In this document: one piece after another, positions 8,636-17,491 of the stretch | How the letters are laid out: each line of letters opens with the position of its first letter | How positions within the stretch are numbered: position 1 is the stretch's first letter | DNA from: an uncultured Pseudomonadota bacterium | Lineage (GTDB): Bacteria > Pseudomonadota > Alphaproteobacteria > RF32 > CAG-239 | DNA: 52,730 nt | Assembly (NCBI GenBank): GCA_949295005.1 | Contig: CASFJL010000010.1 | Span: 1-52,730, forward strand | Direction: 5' to 3' | Notes under the pieces: generated by a model | Database searches by the model: none | Seen by the model: the letters and a program-made list of their open reading frames with translations, nothing else | Told to the model about the DNA's origin: nothing | Program-made: the position numbers and the translations under genes

Positions 8636-8726
8636 AACACAAATCTCCTAAATAATAAAAATTAAGGCCTATACCATTTATGATAATCCATTTTTTTTTT
8701 TTGCAACCAGAATTTTACTGGGACAT

Positions 8727-8757
8727 AAAAAAAGTACTGTATTTAACAGTACTTTTA
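8727..8757 (-). terminator. Terminator of the CorC-like gene
   Basis: Perfect 11-base stem AAAAGTACTGT / ACAGTACTTTT with a 5-base loop and a T-run on the minus strand, 24 bases past the stop at 8781. Confidence 0.88.
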
Positions 8758-8780
8758 AGTTTAAGTCAGAAATTAAGAAT

Positions 8781-10109
8781 TTATTCAGTTTCTTCAGTAG
8801 AAGAATATTTGATAGTGGCTCGTATGCGTGTTATTCTCATGTTGTCAACAGACAATACCTTATATTTGCAATAAGTATCTTCAACTTCATCTCCAACATT
8901 AGGCACGCGACCCAATAGTGCAAAAACATACCCCCCAATAGTGCTTTCTTCATATTCGGTTGCAGGTAGCACCATATCATCATAGGCATCTTCAATCAAA
9001 TAAGCACCGTCAAATTCAAAAGAGCCGTTAGCCAATTTTTTCATAGGGACTTCTTCTTCATCATGTTCATCTTGAATTTCACCAACCAACTCTTCCAAAA
9101 TATCTTCCATAGAAAGCAGACCGGCGGTTCCGCCATATTCATCAACAACCACAGCCATATGAATACGTTTTAGCATCATTTCATGTAAAATTTCAGAAAT
9201 AGATTTATTTTCCGGTACAAAAAGCACTTTTCTGGCCAATTTTTTCAAAACATATTTATCTCCCATTTGAGGGTCATATTCCAGCATATCACGAATGTGA
9301 ATCATTCCAATTATATGGTCTTTGTCTTTATCGCACAAAGGAAATCTGGTATGATTATTGTTTTTAACAAATTCAAGAGCTTCATTAAAAGTATTATTTT
9401 TATACAAGCATTTCATATCTTGTCTTGGAATCATAACTTCATGTGCCAAAATTTCAGAAAAATCAATGGCGTTTTGAATTATTTCACTTTCGGTATCATC
9501 AATAACGCCACCTTTTTGAGAGGCATCAATAATCAATTTTATTTCCTCTTCAGAATGAGCATCATCACTTTCATTTGAAACTTTTGTTCCCATAAGGTGC
9601 AAGATACCATTAGTAACATGGTCAAAGACCCAAATAAACGGAGCAAAAATTTGGTTAAAAAGATACAGAGGTTTAGCAATTCTTAAGACATAAGATTCTG
9701 TTTTTTGAATAGCTAATGTTTTTGGAACAAGCTCACCCAATACCACGTGCAAGAGTGTGATAAAAGCAAAGGCAACGCCAAAGCTTACAGAATGTAACAA
9801 AATTTTATTGTTGCCAAAAAATTCTTCAAACACATCTTCCAAAAGGTGAGATACGGCAGGTTCACCAATCCAACCCAAACCAAGAGATGCCAAAGTAATA
9901 CCCAACTGAATAGCGCTTAAAAAAGTATTTAATCTGGCATTAATTTTAAGAGCGGTTTTTGCTCTTTTATCTCCAAAATGGGCTAATTCTTCCAATTTGG
10001 TTCTGCGAATTTTGACAATTGCAAATTCAGAAACCACAAAAAAAGCATTAGCAAAAACCAAGAAAAAAACAAAAAATAAATAAACAAAATCTAAAATTAA
10101 AGGATCCAT
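8781..10109 (-). CDS. CNNM/CBS-domain transporter-like protein (HlyC/CorC family)
   Basis: Inner-membrane protein of the DUF21 (CNNM) family, members of which are linked to magnesium/cobalt efflux or magnesium homeostasis. The 442-aa order is canonical: DUF21 transmembrane domain (about 1-190, at least three hydrophobic helices), a CBS pair (about 220-340, containing VMIPRQDMKCL and the VVVDEYGGTAGLLSMEDILEE signature), and a C-terminal CorC_HlyC domain (about 355-435, with STIGGYVFALLGRVP). It is a complete member, not the short soluble CorC. The gene stands alone between two terminators on the same strand. The ion specificity cannot be read from sequence. Confidence 0.92.
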   Translation of the reverse strand: MDPLILDFVYLFFVFFLVFANAFFVVSEFAIVKIRRTKLEELAHFGDKRAKTALKINARLNTFLSAIQLGITLASLGLGWIGEPAVSHLLEDVFEEFFGNNKILLHSVSFGVAFAFITLLHVVLGELVPKTLAIQKTESYVLRIAKPLYLFNQIFAPFIWVFDHVTNGILHLMGTKVSNESDDAHSEEEIKLIIDASQKGGVIDDTESEIIQNAIDFSEILAHEVMIPRQDMKCLYKNNTFNEALEFVKNNNHTRFPLCDKDKDHIIGMIHIRDMLEYDPQMGDKYVLKKLARKVLFVPENKSISEILHEMMLKRIHMAVVVDEYGGTAGLLSMEDILEELVGEIQDEHDEEEVPMKKLANGSFEFDGAYLIEDAYDDMVLPATEYEESTIGGYVFALLGRVPNVGDEVEDTYCKYKVLSVDNMRITRIRATIKYSSTEETE

Positions 10110-10222
10110 AACTTTTTAATCAAAAACCTCATTAACAATTATTAAACATTAATATTTAATAGAAAAAATCTTAAAATGTCATTAATTTTACAAGAAAAGC
10201 TTAAGAGTTTTTGATAAATTCA

Positions 10223-10258
10223 AAAAAAGGGTTCTCAATAGCATGAGAACCCTTTTTG
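10223..10258 (-). terminator. Intrinsic terminator
   Basis: Stem AAAAAGGGTTCTCA / TGAGAACCCTTTTT with a 6-base loop, immediately past the stop of the gene at 10260-11030; the flanking runs could make it bidirectional. Confidence 0.9.
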
Positions 10259-10259
10259 T

Positions 10260-11030
10260 TTACTTCAAAAACAAATTGCAACTTTTGTTGTCAGTTTGAG
10301 TCTGAATAATTTTTTCAACCTCAACAAATTTTTGAGCCTGAGAAAAAGCCACAATTTTCAAGCGCAAACTGTCTTTCATTTTAGAAAACCGGATATCTTG
10401 CAATCTGGCATAAGACAGTTTTCTTAACATAAGAATAAAAATTTCAGCCGGAGACATGGCATAAATGCATGAACCCGTATGTTTTTTTATCTCATTAACT
10501 TCCTTTTCTGAGCTAGGAAGCTGTTCAGCAATTTCAGATAAAATCTGAATAATTTGTCCATAAATTGCCTTTTGTTCGTGTTCTGACAACTGTTTGCCTT
10601 GTGTAAAAGGAAGTGTTTCAGTCATGACAATACTTGGATCAATTGCCAAGCATACCGGCAGCATAATTTTCAAATACTGCGGATAATAATGAAGCAACAC
10701 TTGATATGCGTTTGCCAGAGCCGGTTTTTCTTTTTGCGCAAAACAAGACCAATTCAAAAATAAATAAAACAAATCATTAATTGATTTATTTCTTGTTGTC
10801 ATTTCTTGAGGCAAGTTTGCAAAAGTTTTTTGAGCTTTGTCATAAGACATCCACGGTGCAAAACATAAGAACATTTTTCCCGTATTATGGAACACTCCTC
10901 GTAAGGAATATCCCTTTAAATACAAATACTCATTATTGATGAACAAAATTTTGTCACCAAGAATTTGAGAAATTGTTTTCCGACGCCAACTCTTATTTAG
11001 AGTTTGATTGGCAATTTTTTTCTTTTCCAT
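10260..11030 (-). CDS. Protein of unknown function (256 aa)
   Basis: I do not recognise a family. The protein is basic at the N-terminus (MEKKKIANQTLNKSWRRK) and otherwise mixed alpha-helical, with no signal peptide, transmembrane helix or obvious catalytic motif. Coding nature is supported by a long uninterrupted frame, codon use like its neighbours, and a strong terminator directly after the stop. No convincing Shine-Dalgarno precedes the ATG, so the exact start is tentative. It is transcribed alone, divergent from the small membrane protein at 11162. Probably a cytoplasmic lineage-specific protein. Confidence 0.65.
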   Translation of the reverse strand: MEKKKIANQTLNKSWRRKTISQILGDKILFINNEYLYLKGYSLRGVFHNTGKMFLCFAPWMSYDKAQKTFANLPQEMTTRNKSINDLFYLFLNWSCFAQKEKPALANAYQVLLHYYPQYLKIMLPVCLAIDPSIVMTETLPFTQGKQLSEHEQKAIYGQIIQILSEIAEQLPSSEKEVNEIKKHTGSCIYAMSPAEIFILMLRKLSYARLQDIRFSKMKDSLRLKIVAFSQAQKFVEVEKIIQTQTDNKSCNLFLK

Positions 11031-11161
11031 AATATAATAAAAATTAAATTAAACATACCAAACTTAACGCAAAATATTTTATTTATCAATCAATAAAATA
11101 TCTTTTCTTTTAAAAAAATATTTGATAAAAGCATAATATAAACCAATTAAATTGTAATATT

Positions 11162-11611
11162 ATGGAATGGACGTATTATTTACTCAGCGTTTTTATCTCA
11201 TTTCTCTTAAGTTTTGTTTTTGCAAAATTATTAATTACGGAAACAAAAGAAAAAAACGGAAGAGTTTTGGCAGATGAGATATCTTTTGGCATTGTAACGA
11301 TTATTTCTTTTTTGGCAGCAATATTTTTTGCCATATTATTTTTTGCCAAAAACATTTATATGGGGTATGTTTTTGTTTTTGTTTGGGTCTTTGTGTGTAT
11401 ATATTTTGCATTTAAAAGAAAATCTAAAAAACAAAGAATTTCAGAGTTTAAGGACAGACTCAGATATAGGAGAGTTTTAAGAAAACAAGAAGATTGTCCG
11501 CATATTCTCATTTTGGCAGAAAAAGAGAAAAAGAAATCAAAAAACAAATCAAAAAACAATGAACCGCAAAAACACAGATGCCTTTTGTGCGGGAAAAATG
11601 TGTATAAATAA
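11162..11611 (+). CDS. Small membrane protein with a basic Cys-containing tail
   Basis: Unknown function; 149 aa. The N-terminal half holds three hydrophobic segments (about residues 5-22, 41-63, 65-85), then a highly charged Lys/Arg-rich tail. In the tail a CPH motif and a terminal CLLCGK pair could form a small metal site, which is inference only. The tail is expected on the cytoplasmic face by the positive-inside rule. No clear Shine-Dalgarno is visible. It shares its terminator with the convergent batD gene and has no operon partner. Confidence 0.6.
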   Translation: MEWTYYLLSVFISFLLSFVFAKLLITETKEKNGRVLADEISFGIVTIISFLAAIFFAILFFAKNIYMGYVFVFVWVFVCIYFAFKRKSKKQRISEFKDRLRYRRVLRKQEDCPHILILAEKEKKKSKNKSKNNEPQKHRCLLCGKNVYK

Positions 11612-11650
11612 TAAAAAAACTCAAAGAATTTTTCTTTGAGTTTTTTTTGT
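11612..11650. terminator. Bidirectional terminator between convergent genes
   Basis: Stem AAAAACTCAAAGA / TCTTTGAGTTTTT with a 4-5-base loop; A-run on the left and T-run on the right serve both the plus-strand membrane protein and the minus-strand batD. Confidence 0.9.
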
Positions 11651-11652
11651 AC

Positions 11653-13395
11653 TTATTTATATAAATCAGGCAAGATTTTAGAATTATTTTTTTTCGGAAC
11701 AGAATTTTTACAAACCTTGTTAAAGATATTCAAGAAAAGTTTATAATCCCAATTATCCAAATTATCTGAATAAAGCTGAGCATTAATTTTATCAAGCTCA
11801 TCGGCAAAATCTTTGTCTTTTATAATATCTTTCATTTCATTAAAATTTTTAATATAAGAAAGAGCATATTTTTCTTTGCACCAATCAAGCAAAGCATCTC
11901 TCAAGCCGCGCATATCTTTATTTTTAGCGCAAATAAGCACATTTTTTTCTAAAGATTTTGTATGAGGTTTTAGATTGTTACTATTTCTTTTCAAAAAGAC
12001 AATAGTCAATATAATCCCTAAAACAAACCCGCCTAATGCAATGAGTGCAAAATAGATATTTATATTTAAAGTATAATGATTTTCCTTTTTCAAAGAGGTG
12101 CTTTCTTGAGACAAAGTAGGTAAGAGTTGCTTTTCTTCTTGCATTATTGAAGGTTGCATAGTCTCATTTTCTTTGATTTCCGGATTATCAATAACAGAAA
12201 TTGTTCGCGGCATAAGTTCAGCCACTTCCATTTGCTTGCTTTTTACATTAAACCACGGAATTTTAATTGCAGGAATTTCAATATCACCGGTTTTGTTGGG
12301 GATATAAACATTAGAAATTTTCATCACAGAGGTCACATGCCCGTTTTCTACCTTCATTTCGGTTGCCGGTTTTTCAGGATATTGTTTCAAACCTTTGGTT
12401 TCAGGAAAATTAATAGAAGGCAGTTGATTATCCAAGACGCCATCTGCTTTAAGATAAATAGTGCGATGAAGTGCCTCGCCAAGTTTAATCTGATTTGTTT
12501 CATTCTCCCATTTATCCACCAAAAGCACATCTTGCGCGGGCAGCCACCAATTTCCGTTATTTGATTGAGGAATGGGCTGTACATCAATTTCAATTGGGTT
12601 AGATTTCAAAAAAACAGGTTCATGATCAGCAAAAGCAAAACCAAGTGTGGAGCTCAAGTCATCTCCGAACAAGTCAGCAAAAGGATCAATCCTTTTTTTA
12701 GGGCGTCCTAAAACATAACCCTCAAATCTGGCAGCAGGCAAAATGAGTTTGCCGCTTTTTTGCGGAAAAAAGGCATATTTAAAAATAATTTCACGCATTT
12801 TTTTGCCGTTTTTGACCAAAGGTTTTATTTCGGGAGTTCCCAAAGAACGAATAACCCAATCTTTGTCATTTGTGAGCTCAAACAAGGGTTCTCTGCCTTG
12901 CAAACCGCCGCTGTCTGTCAAAGAAATTGTATACAAAATTTCTTGTTGCACGTAAGGAGTATTATTATTAACTCGTCCGAGCATAACAAACTGATTGCTG
13001 TTTTCAGCATCTTGAGCAGAAATCTCGCTCGGGTCAATTACTTTTATGGTAATCGGGTCTGTCTTATTGCCGCTTTTATCTGTAAAGACAGGTATGGTTA
13101 ATTGTCCTTTTTTCTTAGGAATCAAGCGAAATTGGCGAGAATATTCAATTGTTTTGTCAGAATTAATAATTTGAATGTTTTGCCCTTGTGCAATACCAAC
13201 TACTTCAAAATCATTTTGCAACAAGGAAGTATCTGGAGCGGGAGGTTCTTGATTTTGGTAAACAATTTCCAAATTCAAACTTTGCCCGAGAGGAACGGTT
13301 GTTTTGTCAACCGAGGCCATAATGGAGGGTGTTTGAGCCCAAGAAATATGAGCAAACAGACTAAAACATATTGCAAAAAAGATAACTTTTTTCAT
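11653..13395 (-). CDS. batD: BatD-like protein
   Basis: Periplasm-exposed inner-membrane component of Bat (Bacteroides aerotolerance)-type clusters; the biochemical role of the family is unsettled. 580 aa: signal peptide (residues 1-20, ending SWA), tandem immunoglobulin-like beta domains typical of BatD (opening ASVDKTTVPLGQSLNLEI), a single transmembrane helix near residues 447-470 (FALIALGGFVLGIILTIVFL), and a cytoplasmic helical tail. The start codon overlaps the stop of batBC in an ATGA arrangement, so translation is coupled. Last gene of the DUF4381-batA-batBC-batD operon, followed by a strong terminator. Confidence 0.88.
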   Translation of the reverse strand: MKKVIFFAICFSLFAHISWAQTPSIMASVDKTTVPLGQSLNLEIVYQNQEPPAPDTSLLQNDFEVVGIAQGQNIQIINSDKTIEYSRQFRLIPKKKGQLTIPVFTDKSGNKTDPITIKVIDPSEISAQDAENSNQFVMLGRVNNNTPYVQQEILYTISLTDSGGLQGREPLFELTNDKDWVIRSLGTPEIKPLVKNGKKMREIIFKYAFFPQKSGKLILPAARFEGYVLGRPKKRIDPFADLFGDDLSSTLGFAFADHEPVFLKSNPIEIDVQPIPQSNNGNWWLPAQDVLLVDKWENETNQIKLGEALHRTIYLKADGVLDNQLPSINFPETKGLKQYPEKPATEMKVENGHVTSVMKISNVYIPNKTGDIEIPAIKIPWFNVKSKQMEVAELMPRTISVIDNPEIKENETMQPSIMQEEKQLLPTLSQESTSLKKENHYTLNINIYFALIALGGFVLGIILTIVFLKRNSNNLKPHTKSLEKNVLICAKNKDMRGLRDALLDWCKEKYALSYIKNFNEMKDIIKDKDFADELDKINAQLYSDNLDNWDYKLFLNIFNKVCKNSVPKKNNSKILPDLYK

Positions 13396-15122
13396 TCTTC
13401 ATCTCCATAACGATTCAAACGATATTCACGCGCAATAAAGGCTTTAAGCAAACCGCCCGGATCTTCGGGAATTTGTCGGAGTTGTTGGGCTTTTGCTTGT
13501 GTTTTTTCATCATATTGATCACCTTTTTTAGCATTTCCGTCAAAGCCTGCTTGTTGTTCTTTTTCTTCAGACTGAGGTTGATTTTGTGGTGATTCTTGCT
13601 GTTTGGAATAAGATTCGGCAGTGTTTTCAGAAGTTTCTTCCTTGTTTTTTTCTTCTCCTTCTTGCGGCTGCTCTTTTTGTTTTGAATTATCTTCTCCGGC
13701 AGAATTTTGATTCTGAGGATTATTTCCTTCATTCACATCAGATTTATCATCTTGCGCAGGAGAAGGCTGACCTTGAGAAGAATTATTATCAGGTTTATCT
13801 TCTTGTTTTTGGTCCTGATTATTTTGATTTTGCTGGTTTTGCTGATTTTGTTGTTGTTTTAAATATTCCAAGTTAAATTTGGCATCTTCATGATTTGGAT
13901 CAATCTTCAAAACTTCTTCATATTTTTTTATTGCTTCTTCAATTTTTTGAGATTTTGCAAGTGCATTGCCCAAATTATACATTGATGTCACATCATTATG
14001 TTTTGCATAATATTTGGCTGCTTTGTCATAATTACCCAATTTATAGGCGGTGGCGGCTTGCCATGTTGGATCTTCAAAATTTTGTTCAGCTTTTTCAAAA
14101 TCACCTTGTTCAAAAGCTTTTAAGCCTTTTTGATTCTGATTCAAAAACCATTGTGCAGAAGCAGGATAAGAGAACAAACAAGCAATAATAAAAATAAAGA
14201 TTCCTTTTCTAAAAAACAACAAACAGCAAACAAGCGGAACAAAAACCAAATAATATCCCATATCAAACCATTGTTCTTGCTTGTTTTGGTTTTCTTTTAA
14301 CGATGCTTCATCAAGCTGAAATTGTTTTACAAATTGTTGAATATCGGCATCATTGGGTGAAATTTCTTCAAATATCCCTTTGCCATACCGAGCAATAAGT
14401 TTTAATTTTTCATTTTGGCCTTTAGCAACTGGCAAAACATTAACATCAAAATTTTGTTCAGATGCTTTTTGAGCATTTTGCAGAGCCATATCAAATCTTT
14501 CACCCACATCGGCAGAAACCACTAAAATATTGCCGTTTTTATAGCCGGCATTTTTCAATTTTTCCATAGAATAAAGAATAGCTCTGTCAAGTCTGTCGCC
14601 ATTTTTTGGCATAATATTAAAATCAACGGCGGAGAGCAGGTTTATGATAATTTTTTTATCATCCGTAATTGGTGAAATTAAAAAAGGTTCATTTGTATAA
14701 ACAATTAAACCAAACTGCCCTGTCTTAATTTCAGAAAGCAAATCAATAATTTTAAATTTTGCGCGCTCGAGCCGAGAGGGTTGGACATCATTTTTCATCA
14801 TGTCAGAAGACAAATTAAGCGCAATGATTACGGGGTTTTCCGGTGTGAGTGTAGGCATTGGAATTTTTTTCCATGTTGGGCCGGCAAGAGCCAACACAAG
14901 AAAAATATACCCCAAAAACGCCACCCATTTAAAAGTTTTTCTTTGAGAGGAAGAACCTTTGATTAATAAAAAGTTGAGCAAATTTTTATCACAAACTTTT
15001 TCCCAAGAAGAATAACTATTCAAGGTTTGAAAAATATATTTGTATCCAACAAGCGGAATAAATAGCAACAAAAGCCAAAGCGGGCGCAAAAAATGAAAAT
15101 TGGTAAATATCTCACTAATCAT
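13392..15122 (-). CDS. BatB-BatC fusion: vWA domain with TPR and Gln/Asn-rich tail
   Basis: The 576-aa protein joins what are two genes in Bacteroides. The first part is a membrane-anchored von Willebrand A domain (helices near 12-30 and 62-82, vWA about 88-270, further helices near 290-325). The second is a TPR region (about 330-415, with YNLGNALAKSQKIEEAIKKYEE) followed by a low-complexity Gln/Asn/Glu/Lys tail (about 415-550). The metal site (MIDAS), DxSxS in active vWA domains, reads LNLSSDM here: the first Asp is Asn and the last Ser is Asp, so metal-dependent binding may be lost. The neighbouring BatA keeps DISNS. The gene overlaps batA by 8 bases and batD by 4. Confidence 0.87.
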   Translation of the reverse strand: MISEIFTNFHFLRPLWLLLLFIPLVGYKYIFQTLNSYSSWEKVCDKNLLNFLLIKGSSSQRKTFKWVAFLGYIFLVLALAGPTWKKIPMPTLTPENPVIIALNLSSDMMKNDVQPSRLERAKFKIIDLLSEIKTGQFGLIVYTNEPFLISPITDDKKIIINLLSAVDFNIMPKNGDRLDRAILYSMEKLKNAGYKNGNILVVSADVGERFDMALQNAQKASEQNFDVNVLPVAKGQNEKLKLIARYGKGIFEEISPNDADIQQFVKQFQLDEASLKENQNKQEQWFDMGYYLVFVPLVCCLLFFRKGIFIFIIACLFSYPASAQWFLNQNQKGLKAFEQGDFEKAEQNFEDPTWQAATAYKLGNYDKAAKYYAKHNDVTSMYNLGNALAKSQKIEEAIKKYEEVLKIDPNHEDAKFNLEYLKQQQNQQNQQNQNNQDQKQEDKPDNNSSQGQPSPAQDDKSDVNEGNNPQNQNSAGEDNSKQKEQPQEGEEKNKEETSENTAESYSKQQESPQNQPQSEEKEQQAGFDGNAKKGDQYDEKTQAKAQQLRQIPEDPGGLLKAFIAREYRLNRYGDEE

Positions 15123-16119
15123 TTTTTTTCTCCCTTAAGAGGATAATAAACAAAAGAAGCAAAGCTGCGCAAAGCGGAATATAAAAAAGTTCTTTGGTCT
15201 CTCTAACATATTGATTGGTGTTTGCAGAGGGTTCTAATTTATCAATTTCATTATAAATTTGTTGCAAAGATTGAGTATCTTTTGCTCTGAAGTATCTTCC
15301 TTTAGTTTTTTGAGCTAATTCTTTTAAACTTTTTTCATCTAAAGCGCTGTTTCTGGCAATTCCTAATTGGATTCCAAAAATAGAATCAATAAAAGCAGAT
15401 TCATTGCCAACCCCGATGGTATAAATTTTAATATTTTCATCTTCTGCCAAAGAAATGGCATCTTGCATAGATAAAGAACCGTCATTATTTTCACCGTCTG
15501 TCAGTAAGATAATCACTTTGTCATTTTTTTCAGATTTCAGATTTTTCAAGGCCAAGCCCAAAGCATCGCCGATTGAGGTAGAGTTTCCGGCCATTCCGGC
15601 ATCCATATTCCAAAGAATATCTTTAACAGAAGCCTTATCATAAGTCAGAGGCGCTTGCAAATAAGCGCGAGTGCCAAACAAAATCAGGCCGACACGGTCA
15701 TTAGCGCGTTTATCCAAAAAGTCAGAAGCTGTTTTTTTTGCAGCTATAAGGCGGTTTATTCTTTGTCTGCCAATAGCAAAGTCTGGCTCTAGCATTGAGT
15801 TTGAAATATCCATAATAAGCATAATATCTCTGCTCTGAGACCGCACAGGCAAGGCTTCTCCAATCCATTGGGGGCGAGCAGCGGCAAAAACCAAAGAAAT
15901 ATAAAGCAAATAGAGCAAAAACAAAGAAGCTTGAGAAGCTTTTTTTCCAAGATAGCTTCCCCAGATTCCACCGGATTTTAAAGTAATTTTTTGCAAATCT
16001 TCAATAAAAGGAATTTTGAGTGCATCGCCGTGCAGGCCTTTAACATTTGGAAAAAAATGCCGAATGATTAAGGGCGCAAATAAGAGCAAAAAGGCATAAG
16101 GAAAAGCAAAATTAATCAT
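15115..16119 (-). CDS. batA: BatA-like vWA-domain membrane protein
   Basis: Inner-membrane protein with a von Willebrand A domain facing the periplasm. The start is placed at 16119, not at an upstream in-frame Met, because it forms an ATGA overlap with the preceding DUF4381 gene, has GGAGA 7 bases upstream, and begins with the family-typical hydrophobic segment (INFAFPYAFLLLFAPL). The vWA domain spans about residues 90-290 with an intact MIDAS (MDISNSM, then T in the TSIGDAL segment, and LTDGENNDG). A C-terminal helix (FYIPLCAALLLLFIILL) anchors the end. At 334 aa its size is normal. Confidence 0.9.
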   Translation of the reverse strand: MINFAFPYAFLLLFAPLIIRHFFPNVKGLHGDALKIPFIEDLQKITLKSGGIWGSYLGKKASQASLFLLYLLYISLVFAAARPQWIGEALPVRSQSRDIMLIMDISNSMLEPDFAIGRQRINRLIAAKKTASDFLDKRANDRVGLILFGTRAYLQAPLTYDKASVKDILWNMDAGMAGNSTSIGDALGLALKNLKSEKNDKVIILLTDGENNDGSLSMQDAISLAEDENIKIYTIGVGNESAFIDSIFGIQLGIARNSALDEKSLKELAQKTKGRYFRAKDTQSLQQIYNEIDKLEPSANTNQYVRETKELFYIPLCAALLLLFIILLREKKND

Positions 16120-16568
16120 AAATTTTCTCCAATCCATTTTTTGCAAAATTCACGCAAATTTTCCAAATCTTGCATAGAATAAACTTGACTTTTCTCCGGA
16201 ATATAAGGGGCATTAATTAAAAGTTCGGCAGCTTTTTTTTCAAGAGGTTTCTTTGTTTTTTGATTAAGAAATTCACCCCATTCATTCCCAAAAAGAGCAG
16301 CGGCTTCTTTATATTTAAGGATACAAATTCTTCTTAAAATTTCAGATATTTGCTTGGCTGCAACAACCACATTTTCAGAAGAAATTTCTTCTAATAATTT
16401 AAGTGCGTAACGGGCTTTGCTATAACGTCTGAGATAAAGAATAAATTGTATGACTAAAAATAAAAGGACAATTCCGGCAAGCACTAACCACCACTCCCAA
16501 GCCAAAGGAAAAGGAGATACGCCGTCTGGAAGATGAATATCGCGTAATTCGGGTAAATTATCTTGCAT
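16116..16568 (-). CDS. DUF4381-type membrane protein
   Basis: First gene of the Bat-like operon; 150 aa. The opening LPELRDIHLPDGVSPFPLAW followed by a single transmembrane helix (about residues 27-47) and a cytoplasmic helical domain matches DUF4381 proteins, which usually sit between a MoxR ATPase, a DUF58 protein and vWA proteins. In this window the MoxR and DUF58 partners are absent: an unrelated gene with its own terminator lies upstream. Function unknown; operon membership is clear from the ATGA overlap with batA. Confidence 0.85.
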   Translation of the reverse strand: MQDNLPELRDIHLPDGVSPFPLAWEWWLVLAGIVLLFLVIQFILYLRRYSKARYALKLLEEISSENVVVAAKQISEILRRICILKYKEAAALFGNEWGEFLNQKTKKPLEKKAAELLINAPYIPEKSQVYSMQDLENLREFCKKWIGENL

Positions 16569-16644
16569 TATTTTTGCCTTCTATAATTATATTGTCTTAA
16601 ATAATTTAAGGATTAATCAACAAAAGTTCAAGCACTTTAAAAAG

Positions 16645-16677
16645 AAAAAAGTTACCAAATTTTGGTAACTTTTTTAG
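16645..16677 (-). terminator. Intrinsic terminator
   Basis: Stem AAAAAAGTTACCAAA / TTTGGTAACTTTTTT, essentially a perfect palindrome, directly after the stop of the gene at 16679-17377. It isolates that gene from the Bat operon. Confidence 0.92.
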
Positions 16678-16678
16678 T

Positions 16679-17377
16679 TTAATATTGAAGTTTCAAAATA
16701 TCAGCCACTCTGACTTCCTCGCCAATAATGTTGGGAATTTTTAAGAAGTGAGAATAAAATAATTTTGCTTCAATGGATTCTTCATCTTCAGGGTTAATTC
16801 CTTGCTGACAATCAAGAATAAAGGCATTAACCATAAACACAAGCTGATAGATAATCACCTTATCAAGTTTAGCGTAAAAATCTTCACCCAGAATTGTACG
16901 AAGACAAAGAAAATCTACCTTTTTAAAGGAGAGTAGCTTGCTTTTCTGAGCATACAAATCTTGCATAATTTCGCAGGTTCTAAGCTCTTTGCGCCAATCA
17001 GCCAATTTCATAAAGCTTTTGTCGTTAGCTTTTAAAATGGCAATTCTTTTCTTGAAAAGCGGAAAGAAATTAGCAACACGTTGGTTAGACTCAATGTCAA
17101 TTTCCATTCTTTTTTCATCTTCAGCTTCTAAAGCCAGTTCTTTAAACTGTTGCTCAAGTTTGGGCAAAATCTGATTCTTTTTAAGAAAAAAAATCACACG
17201 GTCTTCAACGCAAAATTTTTGGATAAGACCTTTGCAAAGTTCTGCCGTTGCAACCATCAACGGTTTAATCTGGGTAGCTTGTTCCAAAGTAATTTCCACT
17301 TCCAAACCGCAATCCAAAATAACTAAGGCTTTGTCTCTGAGGGCTAAAACCTTAAGGATAATTCCTTGTAGCTTCAT
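16679..17377 (-). CDS. Protein of unknown function (232 aa)
   Basis: No family recognised. The first 60 residues form alternating hydrophobic strands (LQGIILKVLALRDKALVILD), the middle is a charged helical stretch (about 70-130), and the rest is mixed. No signal peptide or transmembrane helix, so cytoplasmic. It has its own terminator and lies downstream of tyrS on the same strand but beyond the tyrS terminator. The start has no clear Shine-Dalgarno. Coding is supported by length and by a tightly placed terminator. Confidence 0.65.
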   Translation of the reverse strand: MKLQGIILKVLALRDKALVILDCGLEVEITLEQATQIKPLMVATAELCKGLIQKFCVEDRVIFFLKKNQILPKLEQQFKELALEAEDEKRMEIDIESNQRVANFFPLFKKRIAILKANDKSFMKLADWRKELRTCEIMQDLYAQKSKLLSFKKVDFLCLRTILGEDFYAKLDKVIIYQLVFMVNAFILDCQQGINPEDEESIEAKLFYSHFLKIPNIIGEEVRVADILKLQY

Positions 17378-17446
17378 AGTTAATAATTTAATATTTATAA
17401 GTTTTATAAGTCAGAGCATAACGCTGATTAAGTCAGATGTAAATAC

Positions 17447-17476
17447 AAAAAAGGTCGGAATTTACCGACCTTTTTA
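17447..17476 (-). terminator. Terminator of tyrS
   Basis: Perfect 11-base stem AAAAAGGTCGG / CCGACCTTTTT with a 6-base loop, 16 bases past the tyrS stop. Confidence 0.92.
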
Positions 17477-17491
17477 AGAACAATATAAAAC

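Noticed and set aside
12154..12564. Long antisense frame within batD
   Set aside because: Mirror-frame artefact of an AT-rich gene; no Shine-Dalgarno, and the sense strand encodes a complete BatD.
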